Positions 1-5,872 of a DNA stretch of 8,482 nt are shown piece after piece. How positions within the stretch are numbered: position 1 is the stretch's first letter; the number at the start of each line of letters is the position of its first letter. The translations under genes were made by a program, and so were the position numbers. This stretch comes from CALCHX01 sp035761165 (lineage in GTDB: Bacteria; Gemmatimonadota; Gemmatimonadetes; Gemmatimonadales; Gemmatimonadaceae). The notes beneath the pieces are model-generated. The model worked only from the letters and a program-made list of their open reading frames with translations, was not told where the DNA came from and did not search any database. Where the stretch lies: contig DASTRO010000174.1 in the NCBI GenBank assembly GCA_035761165.1, forward strand, positions 1-8,482. Reading direction: 5' to 3'.

Positions 1-1
1 G

Positions 2-253
2 CTGGTGGACGGCGCCGTCCTCTTCTCCACCGACGCCGAGCAGTACTTCGGCCTGAACCACGTCGGCGTCGCGATCTGGCGGCTACTGCCGCCGGCGTCG
101 CACAGCTTCGACGAGCTCTGCGCCGCCCTCGGCGCGCTCTATCCCGACGCCGCGCGCGAGACGCTCGCCACCGATGCGGCGTCGCTGCTCGACGAGCTGC
201 TGCGCGAGCGGCTGGTGGTGCCCCCCGGCGACGCGCCGCCGGCCGCCGGCTGA
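2..253 (+). CDS. Lasso peptide B1 protein (RRE / PqqD-like leader-binding protein), 5' truncated by window
   Basis: Small PqqD-like RiPP recognition element. In lasso pathways the stand-alone B1 protein binds the leader of the precursor and presents it to the B2 peptidase. The visible 83 residues match the family pattern: a beta-hairpin region (DGAVLFSTDAEQYFGLN), then NHVGVAIWRLL, then helices ending in LLDELLRERLVV. The frame is open to the window edge, so the true start and roughly 15-20 N-terminal residues (the first strand) are probably upstream. A GTG at 5 is possible but would remove part of the fold. The stop at 251-253 is 13 nt before the likely start of B2, which supports co-transcription. 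PQQ synthesis is unlikely because every neighbour is a lasso gene. The family call is fairly sure; the N-terminus is not visible. Confidence 0.85.
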   Translation: MVDGAVLFSTDAEQYFGLNHVGVAIWRLLPPASHSFDELCAALGALYPDAARETLATDAASLLDELLRERLVVPPGDAPPAAG

Positions 254-266
254 CGCGACGACGCAC

Positions 267-746
267 GTGGCGAGCGCGTTGCCCGTGCCGCTCCGCAGCC
301 GACTCGCCCGCTGGCAGCGGGTGCGCCCCTGGATGCTCGCCGAGCTCGCGACGGGGCAGTGGGCGCTCCTGCGCGCGCAGCTGCGGCTCTGGCTCCGTCC
401 CACCGGCGCCCTCGTCCGCGAGAGCCGTGGGCCGGAGGCCGCCCGCGGCGACGCCGACGAGGCCCGCCTCGCCGCGGCGGTCGCGCGGGCCTCGCGCGCG
501 GTGCACCGCGCGGCGCGCTACGGGCTCTTCCAGCCGAGCTGCCTCGTCCGCTCCCTGGCGCTGGCGGAGCTGCTGGCGCGGCAGGGGGTGCCCGGGCCGC
601 TCATCCGCGTCGGCGTGCGGCGCACCGCCGGGGTGCTGGACGCGCACGCCTGGATCGAGCTGGACGGCCGTGTGATCGGCGACGACCCGCGCCGCACGCG
701 TGCCTTCACACCGCTCGGCACGCTGACGGTGCGCGACCGCCGATGA
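267..746 (+). CDS. Lasso peptide B2 protein: transglutaminase-like leader peptidase
   Basis: Cysteine protease of the transglutaminase-like fold (McjB C-terminal domain type) that removes the leader from the lasso precursor. With a GTG start at 267 it has 159 residues, a normal size for a split B2. The diagnostic segment runs from Cys92 (CLVRSLALAELLARQG) to His127 in DAHAWIELDG; Asp139 or Asp140 (VIGDDP) lies 12-13 residues after the His and could complete the Cys-His-Asp triad, the spacing seen in McjB. The frame stays open upstream to 174, but that stretch overlaps B1 and is Arg/Ala-rich shadow coding, so GTG 267, 13 nt after the B1 stop, is preferred. No clear Shine-Dalgarno is visible. 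As in other split systems it lacks its own recognition domain and should depend on B1. Confidence 0.9.
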   Translation: MASALPVPLRSRLARWQRVRPWMLAELATGQWALLRAQLRLWLRPTGALVRESRGPEAARGDADEARLAAAVARASRAVHRAARYGLFQPSCLVRSLALAELLARQGVPGPLIRVGVRRTAGVLDAHAWIELDGRVIGDDPRRTRAFTPLGTLTVRDRR

Positions 747-759
747 CGGCGCGGGGCGC

Positions 760-2556
760 GTGATCCGCGCGGTCGTCGGCGGCGCCAGCGACGCGGATGG
801 GCGGGCCGGGGTGGCGTGGGCGGGCAGCTCCGTCCCGCTACACGTGGAGGCGGAGCTCACCATCGCCGCGGATGCGACACTCCACTACGTGGACGATCTG
901 GTTCGGCGGCTCGCCGCGCGCGGCGAGCGCCCGACGTCGCGGCAGACGGGCGCGCTGATCGCCGCCGCCTACCGCGCCTGGGGCCTCGACGCCGCGGCGC
1001 AGCTGGAGGGGGATTTCGCCTTCGTGCTCTGGGACGCCGGGCGGCGGCGCGTGGTGGCGGCGCGCGACTTCATGGGCCGGCGCCCGCTCCATCACGCCCT
1101 CGTCGGCCCGCGCCTGGGGCTGGCCTCCGAGCCGGCGGCGCTGCTCACCGTGCCCGGCGCGTCCACGGCGCTGCACATCGAGCATCTGGCCGGGCGCGCC
1201 GCCGGGTTGCTCGAGGCGTGGGAGAGCGCCTATGCGGGCATCCGCGTGCTGGCCGCCGGTCGCACGCTGACGGCCGAGGTGGGGCGCGATGGCGCGGTGG
1301 CGAGCGTCGCCGTCACCCGCCACTGGGAGCCCCCCACCTTCGAGCAGGACGACGGCCGGTCGCTGGACGACGCGGCGGAGGAGCTGCGCGCCTGCCTGCT
1401 GGACGCCGTGCGCGAGCGGCTCGACCCGGACGCCCCGACGGCGGTGTGGCTGAGCGGTGGCTACGACTCGCCGGCCGTCTTCGGGGCGGCGCGGGCGGCC
1501 GCCACCTACCGCGATGCGGTGCGCGCGGTGTCGATGAGCTACCCGCCCGGGGACCCCGGGCGCGAGGACGAGCTGATCACCGCCGCGGCGGCGCGATGGA
1601 ACGCCCCGGTGACCTGGCGCGACGTGGACGACGTGCCGGTCCTGGGCGACGCGCTCGCCTGGGCCGGGCGACGGCCACAACCCTTCGCCCACGCCTTCGA
1701 GCACTGGCTGCGCACCCTTGCGGACGCGGCGCACGGCGAGGGCGCGCGCGTCGTGCTCGACGGCTCCGGGGGCGATCAGCTGTTCCAGGTGTCGCCCGTC
1801 TACCTGGCGGACCTGGTGCGCCGCGGCCGCTGGTTGGCGGCGCGCCGCGAGTGGCACGCGCAGGGGCTGGCTGGCGCGGGGTGGCGCCGCCTGGCGCGCG
1901 CCGCGGTGCTTCCCCAGTTGCCGCCGTGGGGCTGGACGCTCGCCGGCCGGCTGCGCGGCGGGCGGGCGCTGCGCGGACTGCGGGCCGGCGTCATCCCGCC
2001 GTGGATCCGCCGGCACGGCGCGTTGTGGGACGCCCTGGCGGCGCGCGCCGAGCTCCGGCTGCGCCCTCGTCCCGGCGAGAGCGCGGCCGCGCTGGAGTCG
2101 CGCTGGTATCTGGAGACGTCCTACTCGGCTGCCGTCTTCGCCGAGCAGAGCCGCATCGCTCGAGAGGCGGGCGTGGAGGTCCGGTCGCCGCTGTACGACG
2201 GCCGCCTGGTGCGGCTGGCGGCGACTCGGCCGCGGTGGGAACGGGCGGGGGGCGGCGAGAGCAAGCGCCTGCTCCGACAGGCTGCCGCCGGGTGGCTGCC
2301 AGCCGAGCTGGTCGCGAAGCGGCTCTCGCGTACCGGGGTCACGTCGGCCTATTTTACACGGCTGATGGTGAGGGAGTTACCCGGACTGGTCCCCCGCGTC
2401 ATCAACACACCGGTGCTCGCCGAGCTCGGGGTGCTCGAGCCCGGGTCGTTCCGCCAGGGTGTCGAGCGCTACTGTCGGGCACCCGATGCCGAGCTGGGCG
2501 CGGCGCTGTTCGCCACCCTCCAGACGGAGCTCTGGCTCCGCGCGCGGGCCTCCTGA
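760..2556 (+). CDS. Lasso peptide C protein: asparagine-synthetase-like macrolactam synthetase (lasso cyclase)
   Basis: ATP-dependent cyclase of the asparagine synthetase B family, 598 residues. It is expected to adenylate the Asp side chain of the core and join it to the freed N-terminus. An N-terminal class II glutaminase-like domain is recognisable (LEGDFAFVLWDAGRRRVVAA, then GRRPLHHA), but the protein begins MIRAVVGG and has no Cys at position 2. Glutamine hydrolysis is therefore not expected, in line with a cyclase that uses the peptide amine. The C-terminal domain has the ATP-pyrophosphatase loop SGGYDS (residues 232-237; the usual motif is SGGLDS) and a second conserved loop, LDGSGGDQLF (333-342). 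The GTG start at 760 lies 13 nt after the B2 stop; an ATG at 743 overlapping that stop is out of frame. A true asparagine synthetase is unlikely given the missing Cys and the neighbours. Confidence 0.92.
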   Translation: MIRAVVGGASDADGRAGVAWAGSSVPLHVEAELTIAADATLHYVDDLVRRLAARGERPTSRQTGALIAAAYRAWGLDAAAQLEGDFAFVLWDAGRRRVVAARDFMGRRPLHHALVGPRLGLASEPAALLTVPGASTALHIEHLAGRAAGLLEAWESAYAGIRVLAAGRTLTAEVGRDGAVASVAVTRHWEPPTFEQDDGRSLDDAAEELRACLLDAVRERLDPDAPTAVWLSGGYDSPAVFGAARAAATYRDAVRAVSMSYPPGDPGREDELITAAAARWNAPVTWRDVDDVPVLGDALAWAGRRPQPFAHAFEHWLRTLADAAHGEGARVVLDGSGGDQLFQVSPVYLADLVRRGRWLAARREWHAQGLAGAGWRRLARAAVLPQLPPWGWTLAGRLRGGRALRGLRAGVIPPWIRRHGALWDALAARAELRLRPRPGESAAALESRWYLETSYSAAVFAEQSRIAREAGVEVRSPLYDGRLVRLAATRPRWERAGGGESKRLLRQAAAGWLPAELVAKRLSRTGVTSAYFTRLMVRELPGLVPRVINTPVLAELGVLEPGSFRQGVERYCRAPDAELGAALFATLQTELWLRARAS

Positions 2557-2578
2557 TCCCCCTCCCTCCGCCCTCCCC
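2557..2578 (+). promoter_or_regulatory. C-rich tract directly before the precursor start (G-quadruplex motif on the - strand)
   Basis: The whole 22-nt gap between the C stop and the precursor ATG is pyrimidine-rich. From 2558 it reads as C5-T-C3-TCCG-C3-T-C4, so the complementary (template) strand has four G-runs with loops of 1, 4 and 1 nt, a canonical G-quadruplex pattern. There is no purine-rich Shine-Dalgarno here; the RNA carries CCUCC-like sequence, the same sense as the 16S rRNA tail. What is seen is the base pattern; a role in translation or transcription of the precursor is inference. Confidence 0.45.
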
Positions 2579-2749
2579 ATGTCCACCCCGCCGACGACCC
2601 GCCCCTACGAGCGGCCGGTGCTGGAGCGATACGGCACCTTCCGCGAGCTGACGCGTTCCGGAAGCGGCACGCCGACGTGCGACGCCGTCTTCCAGATCGG
2701 CTCCTCCTCCGCCCTGCCGGGCGACAACCTGGGCCGCTGCTACGAGTGA
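2579..2749 (+). CDS. Lasso peptide precursor (A), 56 aa, predicted Ser1-Asp9 ring with two Cys
   Basis: The leader contains the lasso recognition pattern YxxPxLxxxGxxxxxTx: Tyr10, Pro13, Leu15, Gly19 and Thr25. Thr at position -2 puts cleavage after Arg26, leaving a 26-residue leader and a 30-residue core. The core begins SGSGTPTCD, so Asp35 is core residue 9 and gives a standard 9-residue macrolactam with Ser1; it is the only acidic residue at core positions 7-9. Cys8 sits in the ring and Cys28 near the end (LGRCYE), so one ring-to-tail disulfide is possible, as in class III lasso peptides. A Ser triplet occupies core positions 16-18. The ATG at 2579 is chosen because the leader motif starts nine residues later; an upstream ATG at 2459 would overlap C and add shadow sequence. 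The gene lies between C and K, not first in the cluster. Family is near certain; cleavage site, ring and disulfide are predictions. Confidence 0.9.
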   Translation: MSTPPTTRPYERPVLERYGTFRELTRSGSGTPTCDAVFQIGSSSALPGDNLGRCYE

Positions 2750-2755
2750 GTGCCC

Positions 2756-2780
2756 GCGGCGGGCGACCGCGCCCGCCCGC
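2756..2780 (+). promoter_or_regulatory. Strong GC hairpin just after the precursor gene
   Basis: A perfect 8-bp stem GGCGGGCG / CGCCCGCC (2758-2765 with 2770-2777) encloses the tetraloop ACCG. Two more pairs (2756-2757 with 2779-2780) form if C2778 bulges out. It begins 8 nt past the precursor stop, inside the 66-nt gap before the kinase. No T-run follows, so it is not a classic intrinsic terminator. Stem-loops behind lasso precursor genes are thought to protect the precursor mRNA and reduce read-through to downstream genes; that role is inferred here. Confidence 0.55.
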
Positions 2781-2815
2781 GTGCCTGGCGCCGGCCGGCT
2801 CGCGCAGCATCCTCG

Positions 2816-3805
2816 ATGCCTGACTACGCCGTCTTTGGCGGCTGGCTCCGCTCCTCCCTCCGGCTTCCCGAGCTCCGCCCCCACCCGGGCGGTGACGACG
2901 CCGCCCCGGACTGGACGCTGACCGTCGCGTCCCCCGAGCCGCTGGACGGCGCGCGACGACTGGGCGCGCAGCACTACGCCGGCGACGTCGAGGTCGCCCT
3001 CCTGGCCGCCGGCGACAGCTGGCGCGTGGCCACCTCGGACATCGGCGACTTCGACATCACGAACGGCGGGCGGCACCTCACCTGGCGCCCCACCGCCGGC
3101 GCGCGGGAGGACCTGGCGCGCTTCGACCTCCTGGGCCGCGTCCTGCCGCTCGCGCTGCATCGCCTGGGCGCGCTGCCGCTGCACGGCAGCAGCGTCGTGC
3201 TCCCGCACGGCCCGGCCGTCGCCTTCCTGGCGCCCAAGGGACATGGCAAGAGCACGCTCGCCGTCGCCCTGGCGCAGGCCGGCGGGCGCCTCCTCTCGGA
3301 CGACGTCACCGTGTTGGACGGCATGGCCGCGGACGGCGCCGTGCCGGGCGATACCGGGTCGCGCGTCCGGGCGCGCCCCGGCGTGCAGGCGGTGCGGCTG
3401 TGGGCGGACTCGGCGCGGTGGCTACGGACCGACGCGTACGGGGCGCCGGATACCATCGGGCGCAAGCTGGTGCTGCCGCACCTGCCGGAGTCCCTCCTCG
3501 CGCGGGCCGCCGCGCCCGTGCACGGGGTCTATCTGCTCACCGCGACGGCGCCGGACGCGGGTGCCGTGGCCGAGCGCCGGAGCCTCGGCGAGCGGGAGGC
3601 GACCGTGGCGCTGGTACGGCAGGTGACCGCCGGCGGCCTGCTCGGCGGGAGCGAGGGGGCCCTGGTGCTGGCGCGAGCCGCGGCGGTGGCGAGGGCCGTC
3701 CCCGTGTACGCGCTGTCGGTGGCGCGCGACTTCGACCGGCTGGGCGCGGTGGTGCAGGCGGTGCTCGCCTGGCATGCGCCGCGACCTGCGGCGGCGCACG
3801 CGTGA
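2816..3805 (+). CDS. HPr-kinase-like protein (lasso peptide kinase, K)
   Basis: 329-residue protein related to the catalytic part of HPr kinase/phosphorylase, of the type found in lasso clusters such as paeninodin, where it phosphorylates the precursor. Visible signs: LPLHGSSVVL (His123-Gly-Ser) before the nucleotide site, the P-loop APKGHGKST (139-147), then LLSDDVTVLD with Asp162-Asp163, matching the HprK-like acidic pair after the P-loop. The C-terminal half is variable. An in-frame GTG at 2750 abuts the precursor stop, but the 22 extra residues are Arg/Ala-rich and overlap the hairpin, so ATG 2816 is preferred. The stop overlaps the ATPase start (GTGA). A role in sugar regulation is unlikely without ptsH nearby. 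Oddity: characterised lasso kinases modify a C-terminal Ser, but this precursor ends in Glu, so its substrate residue is unknown. Confidence 0.82.
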   Translation: MPDYAVFGGWLRSSLRLPELRPHPGGDDAAPDWTLTVASPEPLDGARRLGAQHYAGDVEVALLAAGDSWRVATSDIGDFDITNGGRHLTWRPTAGAREDLARFDLLGRVLPLALHRLGALPLHGSSVVLPHGPAVAFLAPKGHGKSTLAVALAQAGGRLLSDDVTVLDGMAADGAVPGDTGSRVRARPGVQAVRLWADSARWLRTDAYGAPDTIGRKLVLPHLPESLLARAAAPVHGVYLLTATAPDAGAVAERRSLGEREATVALVRQVTAGGLLGGSEGALVLARAAAVARAVPVYALSVARDFDRLGAVVQAVLAWHAPRPAAAHA

Positions 3806-4932
3806 GCACGGCCGCGGCCGCATCGTCTACTCCGGCCGGGCACCAGCTCTCCACCGTGGCCGACGCGGGGGAGCGGGGCGCCGCGTCCGACGCCGTATTG
3901 CAGGTGCGCGGCCTCACCAAGCGCTTCCCTGTGGCGCGCGACCTTCCGGCCCTGCTGCGCGACCCGCTGCGGCGCGCCCGGGCGACGGCGCTGGACGGCG
4001 TGTCGCTCACCGCCCGGCGCGGCGAGTGCGTCGGCGTCCTCGGCCCCAACGGGGCGGGGAAGAGCACCCTCTTCCGGGTGCTGCTCACGCTGGTGCTGCC
4101 CGATGCCGGCTCGGCGACCCTCTGCGGCCTGGACGTGACGGAGGACGCCGAGGCGGTGCGCCGGTTGGTAGCCGGGGTGAGCCCGGACGAACGCAGCCTC
4201 TACTGGCGGCTGTCGGCGTACGAGAACCTGCGGCTCTACGCCACCTTCCGCGGCCTGCGGGGCACGGGGCGGGAGGCGGCGATCCGGGACGCGCTGGGCG
4301 TGGTGGGGCTGGACGACGTAGGGGCGCAGCTCGTGGGGCGATACTCGAGCGGGATGCGGCAGCGGCTGCTGATCGCCCGGGCACTGCTCGCGCGGCCGGC
4401 GCTCCTGCTCCTCGACGAGCCGACGCGCAGCCTCGACCCGCTGGCGGCGCGCGCCTTCCGCACCTTCGTGCGTGACGACCTGGTGCAGCGACAGGGGTGT
4501 ACCGTCCTGCTCGCCACGCACACCGCCGAGGAGGCGTTCGAGACGTGCGACCGGGTGGTGGTGCTGGACCGTGGCCGCGTGGTGGCGGAGGGGGCCGCGG
4601 CTCGGCTCGCCGCCGCGCACGGTGGCGACGCGTACGAGCTGTGGGTGCCGGTCGGCACCGAGGAGCTGGTAGCGGACGCCGTGCTCGCGACAGCCGGCGG
4701 GCGGCGTCTCGGCGTGCGACCGGCCGCGGAGCCGGGATGGCTGGCGGTGCGCGTCGCCCTGGCCGGGGGCGCGGCGGCGGCGGCCAGCCTGGTGGATCGG
4801 CTGGTCCGGGACGGGGTGGCGGTGGGGCGTGCCGAGCCCGTGCGTCCGTCGCTGGCCGAGCTCCTGGAGCGCGTGACCGGGCGCGAGCGTCCGGGCGCAG
4901 GGGCGGCGGAGCGGGAGGCGGGCGATGCGTGA
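3802..4932 (+). CDS. ABC transporter ATP-binding protein (ABC-2 exporter subunit)
   Basis: 376-residue cytoplasmic ATPase that should power the permease encoded next. The full motif set is visible: Walker A GPNGAGKST (81-89), signature SSGMRQR (182-188), Walker B LLLLDEP (through Pro207) followed by the D-loop SLDP, and the H-loop LLATHT with His240. About 30 Ala/Ser-rich residues precede the domain. A C-terminal region of about 110 residues after the nucleotide-binding domain resembles the accessory domain seen on many ABC-2 ATPases. The frame is open far upstream, but GTG 3802 overlaps the kinase stop as GTGA, typical of translational coupling. Most characterised lasso exporters (McjD type) fuse ATPase and membrane domain in one protein; here the two are separate. 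Substrate assignment as the lasso peptide, and a part in self-immunity, rest on context. Confidence 0.9.
   Translation: MSTAAAASSTPAGHQLSTVADAGERGAASDAVLQVRGLTKRFPVARDLPALLRDPLRRARATALDGVSLTARRGECVGVLGPNGAGKSTLFRVLLTLVLPDAGSATLCGLDVTEDAEAVRRLVAGVSPDERSLYWRLSAYENLRLYATFRGLRGTGREAAIRDALGVVGLDDVGAQLVGRYSSGMRQRLLIARALLARPALLLLDEPTRSLDPLAARAFRTFVRDDLVQRQGCTVLLATHTAEEAFETCDRVVVLDRGRVVAEGAAARLAAAHGGDAYELWVPVGTEELVADAVLATAGGRRLGVRPAAEPGWLAVRVALAGGAAAAASLVDRLVRDGVAVGRAEPVRPSLAELLERVTGRERPGAGAAEREAGDA
4913..4918 (+). promoter_or_regulatory. Shine-Dalgarno GGGAGG for the permease gene
   Basis: GGGAGG lies 6 nt before the permease ATG at 4925, inside the end of the ATPase gene. It is the only clear Shine-Dalgarno in the window; the other genes start without one. 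It supports the ATG 4925 start. Confidence 0.6.
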
Positions 4933-5725
4933 GATCGGCGCGATGCTGCGCGCACAGTGGCGCATCGCGCTCACCTACCGCACGCGGATGGTGCTGTCGC
5001 TGCTCTCGGTGCTGGTGGGGGTGATCCCCGTCTTCTTCGTCGCCCAGGCGGTGCAGCCGCTGCTGGCCGGGGCGCTGGTGGATCAGGGGGGGCAGCTCTT
5101 CTCGTTCATCGTGGTGGGGACGATCGCCATGCTCTTCCTGACGAGCGCCATCGGGACGATGCCGGCGGCGGTGGGGAGCGGGATCTCGACCGGGATCTGG
5201 GAGGCGATGCTGGCCACGCCGGCGCGCGTGTGGGGGCTGCTGGGGGGCTTCACGGCCTACGACCTGATCTGGACGCTGGTGCGGTCGGTGGCGCTGCTGG
5301 TGGCGGCCTGGGCGCTGGGGGCGCGGATCGCCTGGGGCGGGGCGGTGCTGTCGCTGGGGGTGCTGCTGCTGATCGTCCTCGCCTACCTGCCGATCGGGAT
5401 CCTCTCCGCGGCGCTGGTGCTGGCGCTGCGCACGACGACGCCGCTGCCGCGCGTGGTGGTGATCGTCTCGGTCTTCCTGGGAGGCGTCTACTACCCGACG
5501 TCGGTGATCCCGTCGTGGATCCAGCGGGTGTCGGACTGGGTGCCGCTGACGTACGGGCTGCGGGCGCTGCGGCGGGCGCTGCTCGAGGGGTGGACGATGC
5601 GCCAGATCCTGCCGGACGTGGAGATGCTGGTGCTCTTCGACGCGGTGCTGCTGCTGGGGGCGTGCGCGGCGTTCGCGGCGGCGCTGCGCTACGCGCGGCG
5701 GGCGGGGACGCTGGCGCAGTACTGA
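4925..5725 (+). CDS. ABC-2 type transporter permease
   Basis: 266-residue integral membrane protein. It has about six hydrophobic segments, near residues 22-42, 58-78, 112-133, 141-165, 175-195 and 234-256, with a basic N-terminus (cytoplasmic side) and the ABC-2 permease pattern GGVYYPTSVIPSWIQ (186-200) followed by VPLTYGLRALRRALLEG (206-222). It should pair with the preceding ATPase as a dimeric exporter. The gene overlaps the ATPase stop by 8 nt and has a good Shine-Dalgarno. As the last gene of the lasso operon it most plausibly exports the mature peptide and may confer immunity. The family call is secure; the substrate is inferred from position alone, since ABC-2 pairs also move drugs, polysaccharides and lipids. 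Confidence 0.9.
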   Translation: MREIGAMLRAQWRIALTYRTRMVLSLLSVLVGVIPVFFVAQAVQPLLAGALVDQGGQLFSFIVVGTIAMLFLTSAIGTMPAAVGSGISTGIWEAMLATPARVWGLLGGFTAYDLIWTLVRSVALLVAAWALGARIAWGGAVLSLGVLLLIVLAYLPIGILSAALVLALRTTTPLPRVVVIVSVFLGGVYYPTSVIPSWIQRVSDWVPLTYGLRALRRALLEGWTMRQILPDVEMLVLFDAVLLLGACAAFAAALRYARRAGTLAQY

Positions 5726-5746
5726 GGCACCGGGCACCAGGCACCG
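5726..5746 (+). repeat. Tandem 7-bp repeat, three copies, directly after the permease stop
   Basis: Three adjacent heptamers GGCACCG, GGCACCA and GGCACCG, followed by a partial GGC, start at the first base after the permease TGA. The middle copy plus the next two bases (GGCACCAGG, 5733-5741) can pair with CCTGGTGTC at 5779-5787 with one G-T pair. The segment CCTGGT (5779-5784) can instead pair with ACCAGG at 5792-5797, so two alternative stems compete for it. Function unknown. Confidence 0.6.
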
Positions 5747-5748
5747 GG

Positions 5749-5772
5749 CGCGCGGGGCTCGAGCGCCACGCG
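5749..5772 (+). terminator. Imperfect 24-bp palindrome, possible end of the lasso operon
   Basis: The 24 bases are a palindrome around the central CTCGAG with 10 of 12 positions per arm pairing (mismatches at positions 5 and 8 of the arm). It starts 24 nt after the permease stop and lies before the promoter-like element that would drive fusA, a suitable place for a terminator. No T-run follows (the next bases are GCGTTCCC), so termination is only a weak inference; it could be a protein-binding palindrome or mRNA 3'-end stabiliser. Confidence 0.3.
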
Positions 5773-5806
5773 GCGTTCCCTGGTGTCGGGTACCAGGTGG
5801 CGTCAG

Positions 5807-5834
5807 TTGACAAAGTCCCTGTGGCGTGTACCTT
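5807..5834 (+). promoter_or_regulatory. Predicted promoter for fusA-tuf
   Basis: TTGACA (5807-5812) matches the sigma-70 -35 consensus exactly. Sixteen bases later is TACCTT (5829-5834), a weak -10 that shares T1, A2 and T6 with TATAAT. The same bases read TACCTTTA, seven of eight positions of the TAnnTTTG -7 element known from Bacteroidota promoters. The stretch is clearly less GC-rich than its surroundings. Transcription would start near 5841, giving a leader of about 320 nt before fusA. Confidence 0.5.
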
Positions 5835-5843
5835 TACAAGGCT

Positions 5844-5872
5844 ACGGCCGACCCCTGCTCAGTGGGGGCCGT
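5844..5872 (+). promoter_or_regulatory. Hairpin at the predicted 5' end of the fusA transcript
   Basis: ACGGCC (5844-5849) pairs with GGCCGT (5867-5872), and CCC within 5852-5855 pairs with GGG (5864-5866), leaving a loop that includes TGCTCA. It lies about 10 nt downstream of the predicted -10 element, so the RNA would begin with this stem. No T-run follows. A role in RNA stability or feedback control is inference. Confidence 0.4.

Noticed and set aside
2..253. PqqD of pyrroloquinoline quinone synthesis
   Set aside because: No pqqA, B, C or E gene is nearby; the B2, C and A neighbours place it in a lasso pathway.
2459..2578. Earlier in-frame start for the precursor
   Set aside because: It would overlap the C gene by nearly 100 nt and add Ser/Pro/Arg-rich residues unlike a lasso leader; ATG 2579 gives a leader of normal size.
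2750..2815. GTG 2750 as the kinase start, abutting the precursor stop
   Set aside because: The 22 added residues are Arg/Ala-rich and coincide with the hairpin; ATG 2816 starts family-like sequence.
3529..4974. Long - strand open frame opposite the kinase and ATPase
   Set aside because: Low-complexity Arg/Pro/His-rich sequence with no recognisable motif; the + strand genes explain the region.
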